Positions 19,696 to 32,914 of a stretch of 64,000 bases of DNA are shown here, piece after piece. Numbering within the stretch: the first letter of the stretch is position 1; every line of letters starts with the position of its first letter. This stretch comes from Phymorhynchus buccinoides. Lineage: Eukaryota > Mollusca > Gastropoda > Neogastropoda > Raphitomidae. The stretch is from positions 27,807,807 to 27,871,806 of the forward strand of contig CM065711.1 of assembly GCA_017654935.2 (NCBI GenBank). Direction: 5' to 3'. The position numbers and the translations under genes are program-made. The notes under the pieces are model-generated. The model was given only the letters and a program-made list of their open reading frames with translations, made no database searches and was not told the origin of the DNA.

Positions 19696-20200
19696 AAAAA
19701 AGTAAAAATGCCCACAATTTCTTCAATTCAAGGTAATATCAATGATCAAAAGTATGTATATTCGATGGCGTTCTTCTTTTCTCGTCTTCAACATTTTGAA
19801 GATTATGATAGGCCTACATAAGAAATCTTCAAATCCCTTTGGCGGATAGCCGGAGTGGGGGTGTACCCTGGGCAAGGCCTCTCCACTATAAACTAATTCT
19901 TGCCCAGCCCGCCTGAATAGTATCTGCCACCTCTGCATAAGTCATTGTCGGAAACGACAATCAGGCAACAACAGTGCAGTGCAGTCACAGACACTATAAG
20001 ACGTGTTAGGCCTCTAATAGTGTATGTGGTGCAGTTGTGGTTTGCACCGGTGCACATAATACATTTGACCCTATTCAAACCCATTTATCCCGGATAAATT
20101 TGCAGAGGCACTACATTTTCTAGAACGCCATCGAATATACATACTTTTGATCATTGATATTACCTTGAATTGAAGAAATTGTGGGCATTTTTACTTTTTT
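19696..20200. mobile_element. TIR element with 78-bp ends, hosting S6
   Basis: 19696-19773 (AAAAGTAAAAATGCCCACAA ... TATTCGATGGCGTTCT) is the inverse of 20121-20200. An S6 copy lies at 19820-19965. Confidence 0.8.
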
Positions 20201-20743
20201 TATGATAAAAAATGCAATGCTATGCAAGTAACTGAAGATTATTTATTATTTCTAACCAGTACAAAAAGTCGTCTGCTGACCGAAGCGGCAGACGTAAGCC
20301 TAAGGGAGGCAACCCATTATGCACGCATAAAGACGCCATAAGAATTCATGCAAACAGGTACGTGTTAAGGCAGATGAAAGTCGCATTTTTGTTGATTTAA
20401 TCGGAATAACAATGGCAAACTAGAAGGATGCAATGCATTAAGCAATGCATTACTGTAGAGTGTAGTGCTTTAGGCTATGGCTGTCGAGAGGTTGGTGCTT
20501 TAGCCTAGGCGTGCGTCTGAGTGATAGATACTAGATAGAGAGAATCTTCTTCTGTGGTGGCGACCAACTTTTATAAAATATATTACTGTACGCCCTTAGG
20601 GATGTGACCATATAAAAATAAAGAAACAAGGGGGGTGGGGGTGGGGAATCGCTTATAGTGGTTTAATGATTTACTAATCTTTGTTGATTATTTGGTGTTG
20701 TTGACACTGACAGTGACACTGACAGTCTTGTTTATGTTTACAG
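20201..20743. other. no feature recognised
   Basis: Mixed sequence within the large intron. AGTGACACTGACAGT is a short local duplication near 20710. Confidence 0.4.
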
Positions 20744-22100
20744 TTGTTAGTGACGATTAATGATTGGATGTCCTCGCTGGATGATGGTGTGCCCGTTGAT
20801 GCTGTTTATTTAGATCTATACAAAGCTTTTGACACAGTGCCACATCAGAGACTTGTACATAAACTAAGAGGTTATGGTGTGAATGGCAACCTGTTGTCTT
20901 GGATAGAAGATTTTCTACATGGACGTACTCAGTATGTCAATGTTAATAATTCTTGTTCGGATAAAATACAAGTTACAAGTGGAGTTCCCCAGGGAAGTGT
21001 CCTTGGCCCTACCCTTTTTATTTATTATATAAATGACTTGCCAGAAAAGGTTGAATGTGAAGTTAAAATATTTGCAGATGATACAAAAGCCTATTCCACA
21101 GTAAATGATAATATGAAATCAAAAGAAAAAATTCAGAAGTGTATTGACTTTGGTTGGTTGGTCAGAGGAGTGGCTGATGAATTTTAATAGTCAAAAGTGC
21201 AAGGTGATGCATCTTGGAAAAAATAACCCAATGCATGAGTATTTTATGAATGATGGTGGTGTCAGAAGGGTTCTTGAGAGCACAAATGCGGAGAAAGATC
21301 TTGGTGTTATAGTTGATCCATTGCTATCTTTTGAACCACACATCAACGATACCGTTAAAAAGGCAAACCGTACTGCTGGTCTACTAATCAGAACAATAAC
21401 TAATAAATCAAAGGAAATTATGCTACCTCTTTATAAAACATTAGTACGCCCCTTATTAGAGTATGGAAATCCTGTCTGGTGTCCCTTTTTGAGAAAACAT
21501 GTTGATCATTTAGAAGGTGTCCAAAGGAGATTTACGAAAACAATTATTGGAACCAGAGATATGGACTATGAGGACAGACTAAAAGTATTTGGGAATACCT
21601 AGTTTGGAATACAGACGTCTAAGAGGCGATTTGATTGAGGTGTATAAAATTCTTAATAAGTTCTATGATCCTAACACAACTAAAACTTTACTAACTTTAA
21701 CTGACGAGGAGAGAACACGAGGGCATGATTTTAAATTAACAAAAAAACTAAATAACAGTCGTTCAGCTCAAAACTTTTTTACTAACAGAGTAATAACTGC
21801 ATGGAACAATCTTTCTAATGAAACTGTAAATGCATCATCACTAAATAGGTTCAAAAATCTTATTGACAAAAAATTTAATACTATTATGTACTCCACAAAT
21901 TTGGAGAAATAAAAAAAAAAAAAAAAAAAAAAACAACTAACCCAACCCAAAACAAATACACAATAGCCGTAGTAATTCACGGGCAAACAAAAAGAAAAGG
22001 AAAATAAATATTTATATTTGAGAAAAATATCTAGAGGGCAAAAGGCTTCATAAGCCTACAGAGCCTAAACTGATATGATATGATATGATATGAAGGGTTG
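20744..22100 (+). mobile_element. LINE reverse transcriptase, 5'-truncated, two frameshifts
   Basis: RT blocks in order: VDAVYLDLYKAFDTVPHQRL, SGVPQGSVLGPTLFIYYIND, the catalytic FADDTKAY near 21075, EKDLGVIVDPLLSFEPH, TLVRPLLEYGNPVWCPFLRK, then LEYRRLRGDLIEVYKIL. Frame breaks fall near 21150 and 21595, so the copy is dead. It ends with an A-run at 21910 and TGATATGATATGATATGA at about 22070-22093, a LINE tail. The block order is that of a jockey/CR1-group element. Confidence 0.92.
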
Positions 22101-22114
22101 TTTGACACTAATCA

Positions 22115-22590
22115 CTAAGGCCAAACAAAAAAATATGTCTGTTTCCGGGAACATGGCCAAAAAAAAATAGGGTAGGTAGGTAGGCTTTCAATTTTTTTTA
22201 TTTTTTTTCTTTCTTTGCGGTGCAAGATTTTTGCGGTATTTGCTGAAACATGTGAATGTGAGTATCAATCAACAGATTATCTTTACCACTTGACTGTTTT
22301 TCACATAAGCATGTTGCAGCAAGCATAGCAGTAATATTGTACTGCAGGAAATCGTGTGCCTTGCGCCCGCCATTGTGTTGGCGGATGTTGATCACGAAAG
22401 TCTGCGCGAGTAACGGTCCTTGACTACGCCGAGTGAGAGTGCAATGGTTGTTTCCCTTGCATCGTCTGCTCAAATTGCTGCTTTTTGTTTTTGTTTTTTG
22501 AAACTCATCCCCCAAAAAATTAGGGTCGGCAGCAAAAACTAGGCTCGGTCGGGTTACCGGAAACAGACATATTTTTTTGTTTGGCCTAAT
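22115..22590. mobile_element. Harbinger-like TIR element (GGCCAAACAAAAAAATATG)
   Basis: TAA-GGCCAAACAAAAAAATATG at left and CATATTTTTTTGTTTGGCC-TAA at right. TAA duplication and GGC ends fit PIF/Harbinger. A related copy is at 28836-29746. Confidence 0.75.
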
Positions 22591-22664
22591 GACAGTCTGA
22601 CTCTGAGTCTTGCAGAGTAGTAAGTAGTTCTACATTCCAGTGATTCAGGACTTGGAAGCGGACA

Positions 22665-22812
<148 letters not shown>

Positions 22813-22872
22813 CGCAGTATCCATAAGCCTTTTCGCAGTATCCGGGAAAGACCAATCCGGCTACTGTAGCGG

Positions 22873-23111
22873 TTGTCGCATGAAAATAGGTAGCTCGTAA
22901 AAATAAGTAGCTCGCTACTATGAGAGTCTGTATTTGCGACAACCACAAATTTCACTTTTTCTGTACTTTAAGTAACCATTTACCTAACCCTAACCCTAAC
23001 CCTAACCCTAAAAAAAAGTGAAATTTGTGGTTCATGCTCAATGTCGCAAATACACACTGTCATAGGTAGCGAGCTACTTATTTTTACGACCTACCAATTT
23101 TCATGCGACAG
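22873..23111. mobile_element. palindromic element with four CCCTAA units at the loop
   Basis: TTGTCGCATGAAAATAGGTA ... AAATAAGTAGCTCGCTAC at left pairs with the right arm; the centre holds TAACCCTAACCCTAACCC at 22984-23010 followed by an A-run. Confidence 0.8.
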
Positions 23112-23199
23112 CGGTCACCGGGGGCAAACGCTGACCGGCACAGCTCCTGCCCTTCATTTACCACTACTTTGACCTATGGCTCCTAACTCCCTAACTTAG

Positions 23200-24040
23200 T
23201 CTTGGGTGGCTGAGAGCACTGCAGCTGCAGGCTCTTTTCCAGGGGCTGAGGTGTCGGTCCATTTGAAGTGGTGCTGCAACCTGGCTCCAAATGTTTCTAG
23301 GGTTGGCGCCGCCGCGATGCTTTCAGGGAGGCGGTTCCATTCTGGGATAGTTCGGGGGGAAGAACGTTCCCTGGCGGTACTGGGTCCGGTGTGCACGGAT
23401 GTCGTAGGCTTTACAGTTGGATGGTCACCCGGTTTTTTTCCTGATGGTTTGAAGTTGGGGCGTGCCTGGTTTCGATCTTGACGAGGCCGTTTGTGTACTT
23501 ATGCATGGTGGTAAGTCGGGCCTTCTTTCTTCTCTCATGCAGCAGAGGCCATGCGGTTACAGGTTGTTTCGTACCCTGGACGTTTCATACCAAATTTTAG
23601 TCATTTTTTAAAGACAGGAGAGATGATTTTGACAAAAAAACAGATGCTTGTGGCAAAATAAAAGACCATCTAACCCTAACCCTATCCCTACCCCTACCCC
23701 TATCCCTAACCCTAACCCTATCCCAATGAAAAATAGGTATGAAACGTCCAGGGTACGAAATGTCTTGGGTACGAAACGACCAGTTCCCAGGCCATGCTAG
23801 CTCTTCCAGCATGTGGTCAACACTGGAGGTTGGCTTGTAGTCCTGCATGGTCCACCTTGCTGCTCGCCTTTGAACTTTCTCGATGGAGTTGATGCAGGTT
23901 GTTGTGGTGGGGTCCCATACAGGACTCGCATACTCCAGCACTGGTCTGACGAGAGCTTTGTATGCATGCAGTCTCCTTGGTCTTATGGCCTGAGGGAGAG
24001 ACTGATACATGATGATGTATTCTGTTTTTGTTACCATTTA
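23200..24040 (-). mobile_element. LINE C-terminal fragment (-), split by a MITE
   Basis: Reading from 24040 down: RRLHAYKALVRPVLEYASPV, INSIEKVQRRAARWTMQDYK, MLEELAWP; then after the insert at 23555-23788, LLHERRKKARLTTMHKYTNG and RTIPEWNRLPESIAAAPTLE. This is the thumb and C-terminus of a jockey-superfamily LINE, a different family from 20744-22100. Confidence 0.85.
23555..23788. mobile_element. 234-bp palindromic MITE with CCCTAA-like array and 9-bp duplication
   Basis: Flanked by AGGCCATGC at 23546-23554 and 23789-23797. Ends carry GTTTCGTACCCTGGACGTTT and its inverse. The centre (about 23670-23727) is degenerate CCCTAA/CCCTAT repeats. The 9-bp duplication suggests a Mutator-like (MULE) transposase. 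Confidence 0.85.
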
Positions 24041-24345
24041 ATGTTTTTTTCTTCTCTCTTATATTGGTTGGCCATCCATGTGCGTGCTTTTGTTGTTGTT
24101 GGATCGTGTCTTGTGCAAAACCAAAACAATTTCCTTTGTATTATGATGCATTGGCTGATTACAGAATCTTGATCTTTATATATAATGTTGGATACTGCTA
24201 AAGTAATTGAATCAAAAGTAGAATGTGAAGCAATTCATCAGTTCATGTTCTGATGATGTCCAACACTGCATGGGTGAATGTCCTTCTCAGTAAGGATTTC
24301 AGTCATATCGTAATAATAAAATAAGGAATTCCTTATTTTAATGTT
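24041..24345. other. no feature recognised
   Basis: AT-rich intronic sequence; nothing assigned. Confidence 0.4.
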
Positions 24346-24703
24346 CTTCTTCTTCTTCTTCTTCAAGTTGGGGATGTTTATCCTGCCCCGCACTCACCGG
24401 TCTTCATTCAGACCATTAATAGCGCACAGGATGCGTGCTATGTGAATTCGTGTCATCCATCCCACCGGCACACACGGCCTACTCGTACCGAATAGTGGAA
24501 TGGGCTTTAACGTGCGCGCAAGATCTTGTGCGTGCGTTCGCACACGGGACCTCGGTTTTAGGTCTCATCCGAAGGACCAGGAAATAGGAGTAAAGTATCT
24601 TTCCCAAGGATACAACACCGTCACCAGCCGGGTTCGAACCCACCGCACCCGCAAACCTGTTGGATTACGAGCGGTGACTCTAACCAACCGGCCACGGCGC
24701 CTC
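24346..24703 (-). mobile_element. tRNA-derived SINE family S2 (-)
   Basis: On the - strand: GGCGCCGTGGCCGGTTGGTT at the head, B box in GTGGGTTCGAACCCGGC, and a terminal (GAA)n tail at 24346. Inverted partner at 25199-25590. Confidence 0.8.
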
Positions 24704-24849
24704 CATAATGTTTCTCCCCAAAACAAAAAGAAGCAAACAATTTCTACTATGACAAGTGCAACTTTTAGTTAAACATGCTACTCAGTAGTTACTTGAGTAA
24801 GTAGACAGTCACACACATGAATTGACATACAAATTCTTGTCAGTTTTTG

Positions 24850-25125
24850 GGCAGACAAGGGAACCCTAGCTATCAATTTGGTCATACCAGGCAGCAGGAT
24901 TTGTCCCTACTCAAGATGACCAACTTAACTGCTGTGGGATGTTTACGTGCGCTAAGCGCATGGGTCAGAGTAAGACTAAGTCCCCATTTGAAGGACTCGA
25001 CATTCAGTTGGATTTTCCTGTCAAACTAGAAAGAAAGGGCAAGGCCGGGATTCGAACCCGAGTCACTCACGCTGCAGTCGCATGAATTTGGCAGGCGAAC
25101 ATCATAACCACTCTGCCACCTTTCT
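24850..25125 (-). mobile_element. tRNA-derived SINE family S1 (-)
   Basis: Head at 25125 (GGTGGCAGAGTGGTTATGAT) with B box GGGTTCGAATCCCGG; 5'-part of the body only. Confidence 0.8.
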
Positions 25126-25198
25126 TCCTTAGCTCATTCATTCTACCTCATATACAGGTATACTCATAAACTCACGCCAACCATATATCTGCCCGTTA

Positions 25199-25590
25199 AC
25201 TTGTAACAGTTGGTAAGAGTCGCTGGCTCGTAATCCGTTTGGTTTGCGTGTGTGGGTTCGAATCCAGCTGGGGTCGCAGTGGTGTGTCCTTGGGAAAGGC
25301 ACTTTACTCCTATTTTCCTCACTCCACCCAGGTGTAAAATGGGTACCTGACGTCAGTTGGGGAAAAAGTCCTTCGGATGAGACTAAAACCGAGGTCCCGT
25401 GTGCGAACGCATGCACAAAGATCTTGCGCACACGTTAAAGCCCATTCCACTAATCGTTAGGAGTAGGCCATGTTGTGCCGGTGGGATGGATGACACAAAC
25501 TCACATAGCATGCATCCTGTGCGCCAGTTGCAGTCTAAATGAAGACTTTGGGCGTGGGGCAGGATAAACATCCCCAATAGGAAGAAGAAG
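25199..25590 (+). mobile_element. tRNA-derived SINE family S2 (+)
   Basis: GTAAGAGTCGCTGGCTCGTA, B box GTGGGTTCGAATCCAGC, then GAAAGGCACTTTACTCCTAT and a GAAGAAGAAG tail. With 24346-24703 it forms an inverted SINE pair about 500 bp apart. Confidence 0.8.
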
Positions 25591-26029
25591 AAAAATACAA
25601 ACCCATCTTCAAACTGAAGCGTCTAGCTTGGTTCTCATCCACAAATTGTTCACTTTGGTAGCTTTAGCCTATCAATTACAGATGCTTCCTTTCCAGTCAT
25701 GCTTACATTTTATCAATTTTGGAGCAGATTTCTCATAATTTAACCAATTTTTTTGATGAGGGGTTGATGCTTATTTATTATGTCTGAGTACTAATGAAAC
25801 AGCAAGTAAAATTGTTGATTTAAAAAAAAGTCACAAAACACCAATGCTTTCAAGCTTTCGAGATTTTTTATTATCTCTTCATCAGGAAGATGAGTTTAAA
25901 ACTGACATGAGATAAAAAGGTACAGCTACAAGGTTTAAGAGAAAAGCAGGGGTGAGCAAGTAAAATTGTGTTTGGATTGATTTTAAGACTATCCAAACCG
26001 TCAAATCGGCGATCTCTCCTTGGAGGATT
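25591..26029. other. intronic sequence, nothing assigned
   Basis: AT-rich; no coding segment or repeat end recognised. Confidence 0.35.
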
Positions 26030-26320
26030 TGTGCAAATAGTTCCCCACCTTCTGTGCTTGTGACTTCCTCTAATTCTCTTTGACTCTGCCTTTTCCTTTT
26101 GCTTACTCTATAGTATACTGTCATCTACTCTCTTTCTGCCTTAGTTACTGGTCCATTCTCCTGCCTTTGTTCCAGAAACTCTTGCAAAGATTTTTGTCCA
26201 TCCGAAGACGGACATGCTGGGCCTATTTCTTAGACTTACTACTTAGTCAAGCGCATAACGGCAGCATGACGCATCTGCGCTCATATGACAGGAAACTGAA
26301 CGATCGATGATGACGATGAC
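26030..26320 (+). mobile_element. S3 SINE variant
   Basis: TTCCCCACCTTCTGTGCTTG, ACTCTGCCTTTTCCTTTTGC, GAAGACGGACATGCTGGGCC and CGCATAACGGCAGCATGACG, ending at a GATGAC run 20 bp before the next exon. Confidence 0.7.
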
Positions 26321-26345
26321 AACGATGATGATGATGACATTGCAG

Positions 26346-26458
26346 GTTGTACTACAAGATGGCAGAGACGAATGTCAGTCAAGTTCTTGATGAAATAATG
26401 GAGCAAGTCTCAACTGACAGCCTTCTTGAAGTTCTCTTGACACAGGAAAACTCTGAAG
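26346..26458 (+). CDS. middle exon of unrecognised gene
   Basis: Acceptor GATGACATTGCAG; donor GAAG|GTACAATC. The 113-nt exon reads LYYKMAETNVSQVLDEIMEQ followed by VSTDSLLEVLLTQENSE, a helical-looking acidic segment. It ends with one base (G) that combines with GG at 32915 to give Gly: QENSE-G-ATTETSS. Its entry phase also fits 17186-17249. Function unknown. Its 3' three quarters plus the donor are copied six more times just downstream with GA repeats between (see 26459-28240). Confidence 0.7.
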
Positions 26459-28240
<1,782 letters not shown>

Positions 28241-28312
28241 AGGGTTCCAAGGGACACCCATTTAGGGGTCTATCAAGCAAATAGGTCCTCTAAGAGAATG
28301 TAGGGTACATAT

Positions 28313-28716
28313 CGTCGGTGAAATTCAAAAACCTCGTATCTCAATTTTAGTAGTTTTGAGAATTTTTTTAAAAAAAAGTTTTAAAAATTAACCGCATTGA
28401 CCACAATTGATTAACTATGATGAATATGTTGTTGAAGACATTGTGAGTTTAGTCCTGCATTTTGTTAAAATTACTTTAAAATTTTTTGTTTTAGACTTGA
28501 AAAGAACGAAGATACGAGGTTTTTGTCCTAAACTAGATCTGAATTTGGGACTTACGAGTTTTTCTTCTATTTTCACAACCTCATTTACCCCAGATAGAAA
28601 GTCGTTACTGATTCGAGCTTTTGGTGGAAGATGGCGGGGAAAATGAGAGAGCTGACTATGTATCTAACTAAAAACAAAACAAAATCAAGATAAAAGGTTT
28701 TTGAATTTCACCGACA
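28313..28716. mobile_element. TIR element (CGTCGGTGAAATTCAAAAAC)
   Basis: CGTCGGTGAAATTCAAAAAC and its inverse near 28696-28716, with ATAT on both sides. No transposase frame. Confidence 0.7.
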
Positions 28717-28749
28717 ATATGCTAGGGATGCACTCTAAAAATGGGGCTT

Positions 28750-29141
28750 AATAACAAGCTGTGGACTTTCCTGATGTTGCACTGCCTCCAGGCATTGCCT
28801 CCAGGATCATTCCCACCATCTTTATATCTACTAAGGCAACAAAAAAAAAAATGTTTGTTCCGGTTTCCCGACCGACCCTAAACTTTTTTTTTAATGAATA
28901 AAGAAAAACAAAAAAAAAACGAAAGTAATTTGAGCAGACGATGCAAGGGAAACAACCAATGCACTCAGCGCAGTCAAGGACCGTAACTCGCGCAGACTTT
29001 TGTGACCCTACATCCGCTGACAAAATGGCGGGCGCTAGACACGCGATTGCAGTTTCAATGCCAATGTGATAAATATATTCACACACATAGACCGAATACA
29101 AATGTAACAAAAAAAAACGCCGCTAAAGGTCAAGATGTGCC

Positions 29142-29182
<41 letters not shown>

Positions 29183-29200
29183 ACCCCCCCCCCCCCCCCC

Positions 29201-29233
<33 letters not shown>

Positions 29234-29235
29234 AC

Positions 29236-29270
<35 letters not shown>

Positions 29271-29812
29271 ACCCTCCCCCCCCCCCCCCCTGCATTTCTC
29301 GGTTAATTCCATTTTTCCGTTTTTGCCTTTCTTACCAAACATAAAGCTGTATTTTATTAACCTTTTTAGCTAATAACCTTTTTGGAATACTAACCCTATC
29401 CCTAACCCTAGGCCATTATCTAATAGGGCACCCCCCCCCCCCCCCCCCCCCCCCCACCCCCCCCCCCCCCCCCCCCCCCATTGCAGTACACGGCGCCATT
29501 TGTCACAGTCGTGGTTCATTGCGTTTTTCCCGTCTTATAGGGGGGGGGGGGGGGGTAGGGGTAGGGTTAGGGTTAGGGATAGGGTTAGTATTCCAAAAAG
29601 GTTATTAGCTAAAAAGGTTCATAAAATACAGCTTTATGTTTGGTAAGAAAGGCAAAAACTGAAAATTGCAATTAACCGAGAAATGCAATACCTACCTACC
29701 CTATTTTTTAAACTGATGAAACCCCAAACAGACATTTTTGTGTACCTAATGTCCCATATGTGTCTGTTCAAGACTGGAGGATGTTAAACAGATTTTCACT
29801 TTACAAGCTGTG
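28750..29812 (+). mobile_element. S5 SINE-like copy interrupted by a Harbinger-like element
   Basis: S5 reads to TATATCTAC at about 28833, then resumes at ATGTCCCATATGTGTCTGTT after 29747. The inserted element is 28836-29746. Confidence 0.75.
28836..29746. mobile_element. Harbinger-like element with nested telomere-like piece and C-runs
   Basis: GGCAACAAAAAAAAAAATG at left and ATTTTTGTGTACC at right, TAA on each side, so it is a relative of 22115-22590 (it shares TTTGAGCAGACGATGCAAGG). It contains 29127-29690, a truncated relative of 15892-16863: CAAGATGTGCC, CTGCATTTCTCGGTTAATTC, ACCCTATCCCTAACCCTA and inverted GGGTTAGGGTTAGGGATAGG. C-runs fill 29143-29290 and 29431-29479. Confidence 0.7.
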
Positions 29813-29835
29813 GTCATGGAATTGGATTACTAAGA

Positions 29836-30063
29836 TTAACCCCTTGACTGCCACCAACGTATCACGTACTGACTTGATGACATCACTGATCACTTCATCA
29901 AATGAAGAGGAATAACCCTGATTTGCTGGCTTTTGGTCTAACACAGTCAAGAGAGTAATATCCCCAGACCATTTTGCCAGATTGGCTCTATCAGTTGTAT
30001 TTTTTATGGGATGATTTGCCCAATGATTTTTTCTTTCATTTTCTCTGGCAGTCAAGGGGTTAA
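29836..30063. mobile_element. TTAA MITE family B, intact
   Basis: TTAACCCCTTGACTGCCA to TGGCAGTCAAGGGGTTAA, 228 bp. Confidence 0.85.
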
Positions 30064-30147
30064 TTACCTCCAATCAAGGACCTTTCACCATTTAAAGAGA
30101 GAGTGTGTGTGTGTCAGTGTGCATGATGCGCTATAGTGTGTATAGTA

Positions 30148-30670
30148 CAGTGGAACCTCCCTTATAAGACCTCCCAACATAACTTTATAAGACTCCCTCC
30201 CATATAAGACCTACTTCTTTGACTCTTGAGACATTGTCCTTCTTTGTAAGTATAGTGGGACCTCCCTTATAAGACCTTCCATTATAAGACTCCCTCCCAC
30301 ATAAGACCTACTTCTCTGAGACATTGTCCTTCTTTGTAAGTATTAAAATTACCTCTTATAAGACCCCTCCCGTATAAGACCTCATTTTGGGTGATTTTTG
30401 AAGGTCTTATGGGAGGTTCCAAAAGTACAGTGGAACCTCCCTTATAAGACCCCCCCCCCCCCTCTCTTATTAGACTCCCTCCCACTTATGATGTACTTCT
30501 CTGAGACATTGCCCTTCTTTGTAAGTATGAGAGAGAAAAATAGAGATTTTACGCCTTCTGGGCCATTTGGGGCATTTGAAATTATGCAGATACTGGAACT
30601 CTTTGTAAGTATTAAAATTACCTCCCTTATACAACTCCCTTCACTTCAGACCTTACTGTGGATGTTTTTT
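30148..30670. mobile_element. P1 MITE, two adjacent copies
   Basis: One copy at 30148-30420 with an internal duplication and a second from 30428. The second is interrupted near 30528-30598 by AGAAAAATAGAGATTTTACG, which returns inverted at 31077-31132. Confidence 0.7.
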
Positions 30671-30677
30671 CAAGATC

Positions 30678-32874
30678 TTAACTTATTCAAGTCGTTCCAG
30701 CCATATATGTCCGGAATTAATAGACAGCTGTCAATTTGATGCATTTGTTTCCAGGGAAGTAAATCTGTGTGCACACCATACCTTGGTCACTTCTAACCTC
30801 GCTTCGCTCCCTTAGACCACAATTTTGCCTCTGACTTTGCTTTTGTAGTGGTTTGTTGTGGGGAGACCATTGAGGCGTTATACTACTCCTTGCCGACACG
30901 AAAGGGTGATAATTTTAGGCCCCAACTGCCGATGCCCCCTGGTGATGAGTCAGGAGCAGATAATTTTCTATACTACTAGTTCCTGACAGGCAAGGGCGAC
31001 AATATTAAGTAGGTGGCGTTCGCATCTCAGGCCACCAGACAGGGGCAGATAATTTCTATATTCTCCAGTATCTGCTTAATTTCAAATGGCCCTTTGGCCC
31101 AGAAGGCGTAAAATCTCTATTTTTCTCTCTCTCAAGTTTTTCTATATAAAGTCTATAAACGATCAAGAATTGAAGAAGAAAAAACAAACACACCATTAAA
31201 CTTTCCTCTTATATATATAGTTTGCTTTAATAAAACTTTTTGTGTGTGTCCAATTTATGTGTTTGTGAACCTAAGAAAGAAACTCAATTACTTTATTTTT
31301 AACTTTACGATTTGGTCTGTGTTCTGAAAAGAATAAAAGTTTACTTTTTCTCCCAATGGGGGAGATAGACAATGCCTATGCAGAGACAGCTGTTTCGTCT
31401 GAGAAAGACTTTAGTCTGCATGTCGGCCTGCAAAGAATGTCCACTGTGAACATTCAAACTGAGCTAGAAGACTTTCTTCAAGAGAATGGTTGTCCTCTTT
31501 GCACCAGATTGAAAGTCCACAATAAAAGCAAACCAGCACTTAATTCAAAAAGAAATGGTAAAAATATTATGTAAAATAACAAAAATAATAATGTTCTAAA
31601 ATTACAATCCCTCGAAGAGAGTAGAAGAGATGGGATGCCATGTTGGTGGATCCAGTGAAGGATTCAATAAGGGAGGTCATAGAAATCGTAGTAAACACCA
31701 ACATACTCCCGGTGAGGAGGAGTGTAGAGAGGTGTGCCTGGATCAGGTAAACTGATGCGCTTTCCTTCTTCGTGGTAAGATAATATAAACGAAGAAAAAA
31801 CAAACACACCATTAAACTTTCCTCTTCTATATAGTTTGCTTTAATAAAACTTTTTTTGTAAAAGACAAACTTTTTGTGTGTGTCTTAAGTCTATATATAA
31901 AAAGTCTGATCTTTCACTTCCCTATGTCTAAACCTGAAGTAAAAACCTGTAATCTTCTTTCATTTCTCCTTTTGTTTATGTATGTTTTGTTTGTGCGTAT
32001 GGCTGGAGTGATTTGTGAGTTTTTTTAATAATTCAAAATCGTTGCGATGCGAATGAGTTGAAAGGGAAGTTCCACTGTATTATGTTCGTGTGCATGCATG
32101 CACATGTGCAAACGCACTTGTAAACTGTGCATAAATACATACATACGTATACGTAAATCTGTGTGCATACTATACCTTGGCCACTTCTCCTTTAGAGCAC
32201 AATTTTGCTTCTGACTTTGCTTTTGTAGTGGTTTGTTGTGGGGTAACCAATCGGTGTAGTTTTTCTATATAAAGTCTATAAACGTACAAGAATTGAAGAA
32301 GAAAAAACAACCACACCATTAAACTTTCCTCTTATATATATAGTTTGCTTTAATAAAACTTTTTTGTGTGTCCAATGTATGTGTTTGTGAACCTAAGAAA
32401 GAAACTCAATTACTTTACTTTTAACTTTACGATTTGTTCTGTGTTCTGAAAAGAATAAAAGAAAATAATGTGCTGATTTACTTTTTCTCCCAATGCGGGA
32501 GATAGACAATGCCTATGCAAAGACAGCTGTTTCGTCTTTGAGAAAGACTCTTCAGTCTGCATATCGGCCTGCAAAGAATGTCCACAGTGAACATTCAAAC
32601 TGAGCTAGAAGACTTTCTACAAGAGAAAGGTTGTCCTCTTTGCACCAGATCGAAAGTACACAATAAAAGCAAACCAGCACTTAATTCTATATACTAGTCT
32701 ATATATAAAAAAAAGTCTGATCTACCACTTCCCTAGATGCCTAAACATGAAGTAAAAACCTGTAATCTTCCTTCATTTCTCCTTTTGTTTATGTATGTTT
32801 TGTTTGTGTGTATGGCTGGAGTGATTTGTGAGTTTTTTTAATAATTCAAAATCATTGCGATGCGAATGAGTTAA
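30678..32874. mobile_element. large TTAA element, family F, with internal duplication
   Basis: TTAACTTATTCAAGTCGTTC at left, GCGAATGAG-TTAA at right; a 375-bp relative is at 6273-6651. Within it about 700 bp (31131-31545 plus 31893-32062) is repeated at 32255-32875. A frame at 31356-31574 reads EIDNAYAETAVSSEKDFSL and DFLQENGCPLCTRLKVHN; the duplicate has frame breaks. I do not recognise this protein. Confidence 0.65.
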
Positions 32875-32914
32875 AATGAATATTGTTACGATTTGTAAAA
32901 TTGTATGTCTTCAG

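Noticed and set aside
32905..32914. ATG at 32905 as the start of the large protein
   Set aside because: It lies in the polypyrimidine and acceptor region (TATGTCTTCAG) and the spliced join to 26458 keeps frame; still possible if the gene is single-exon.
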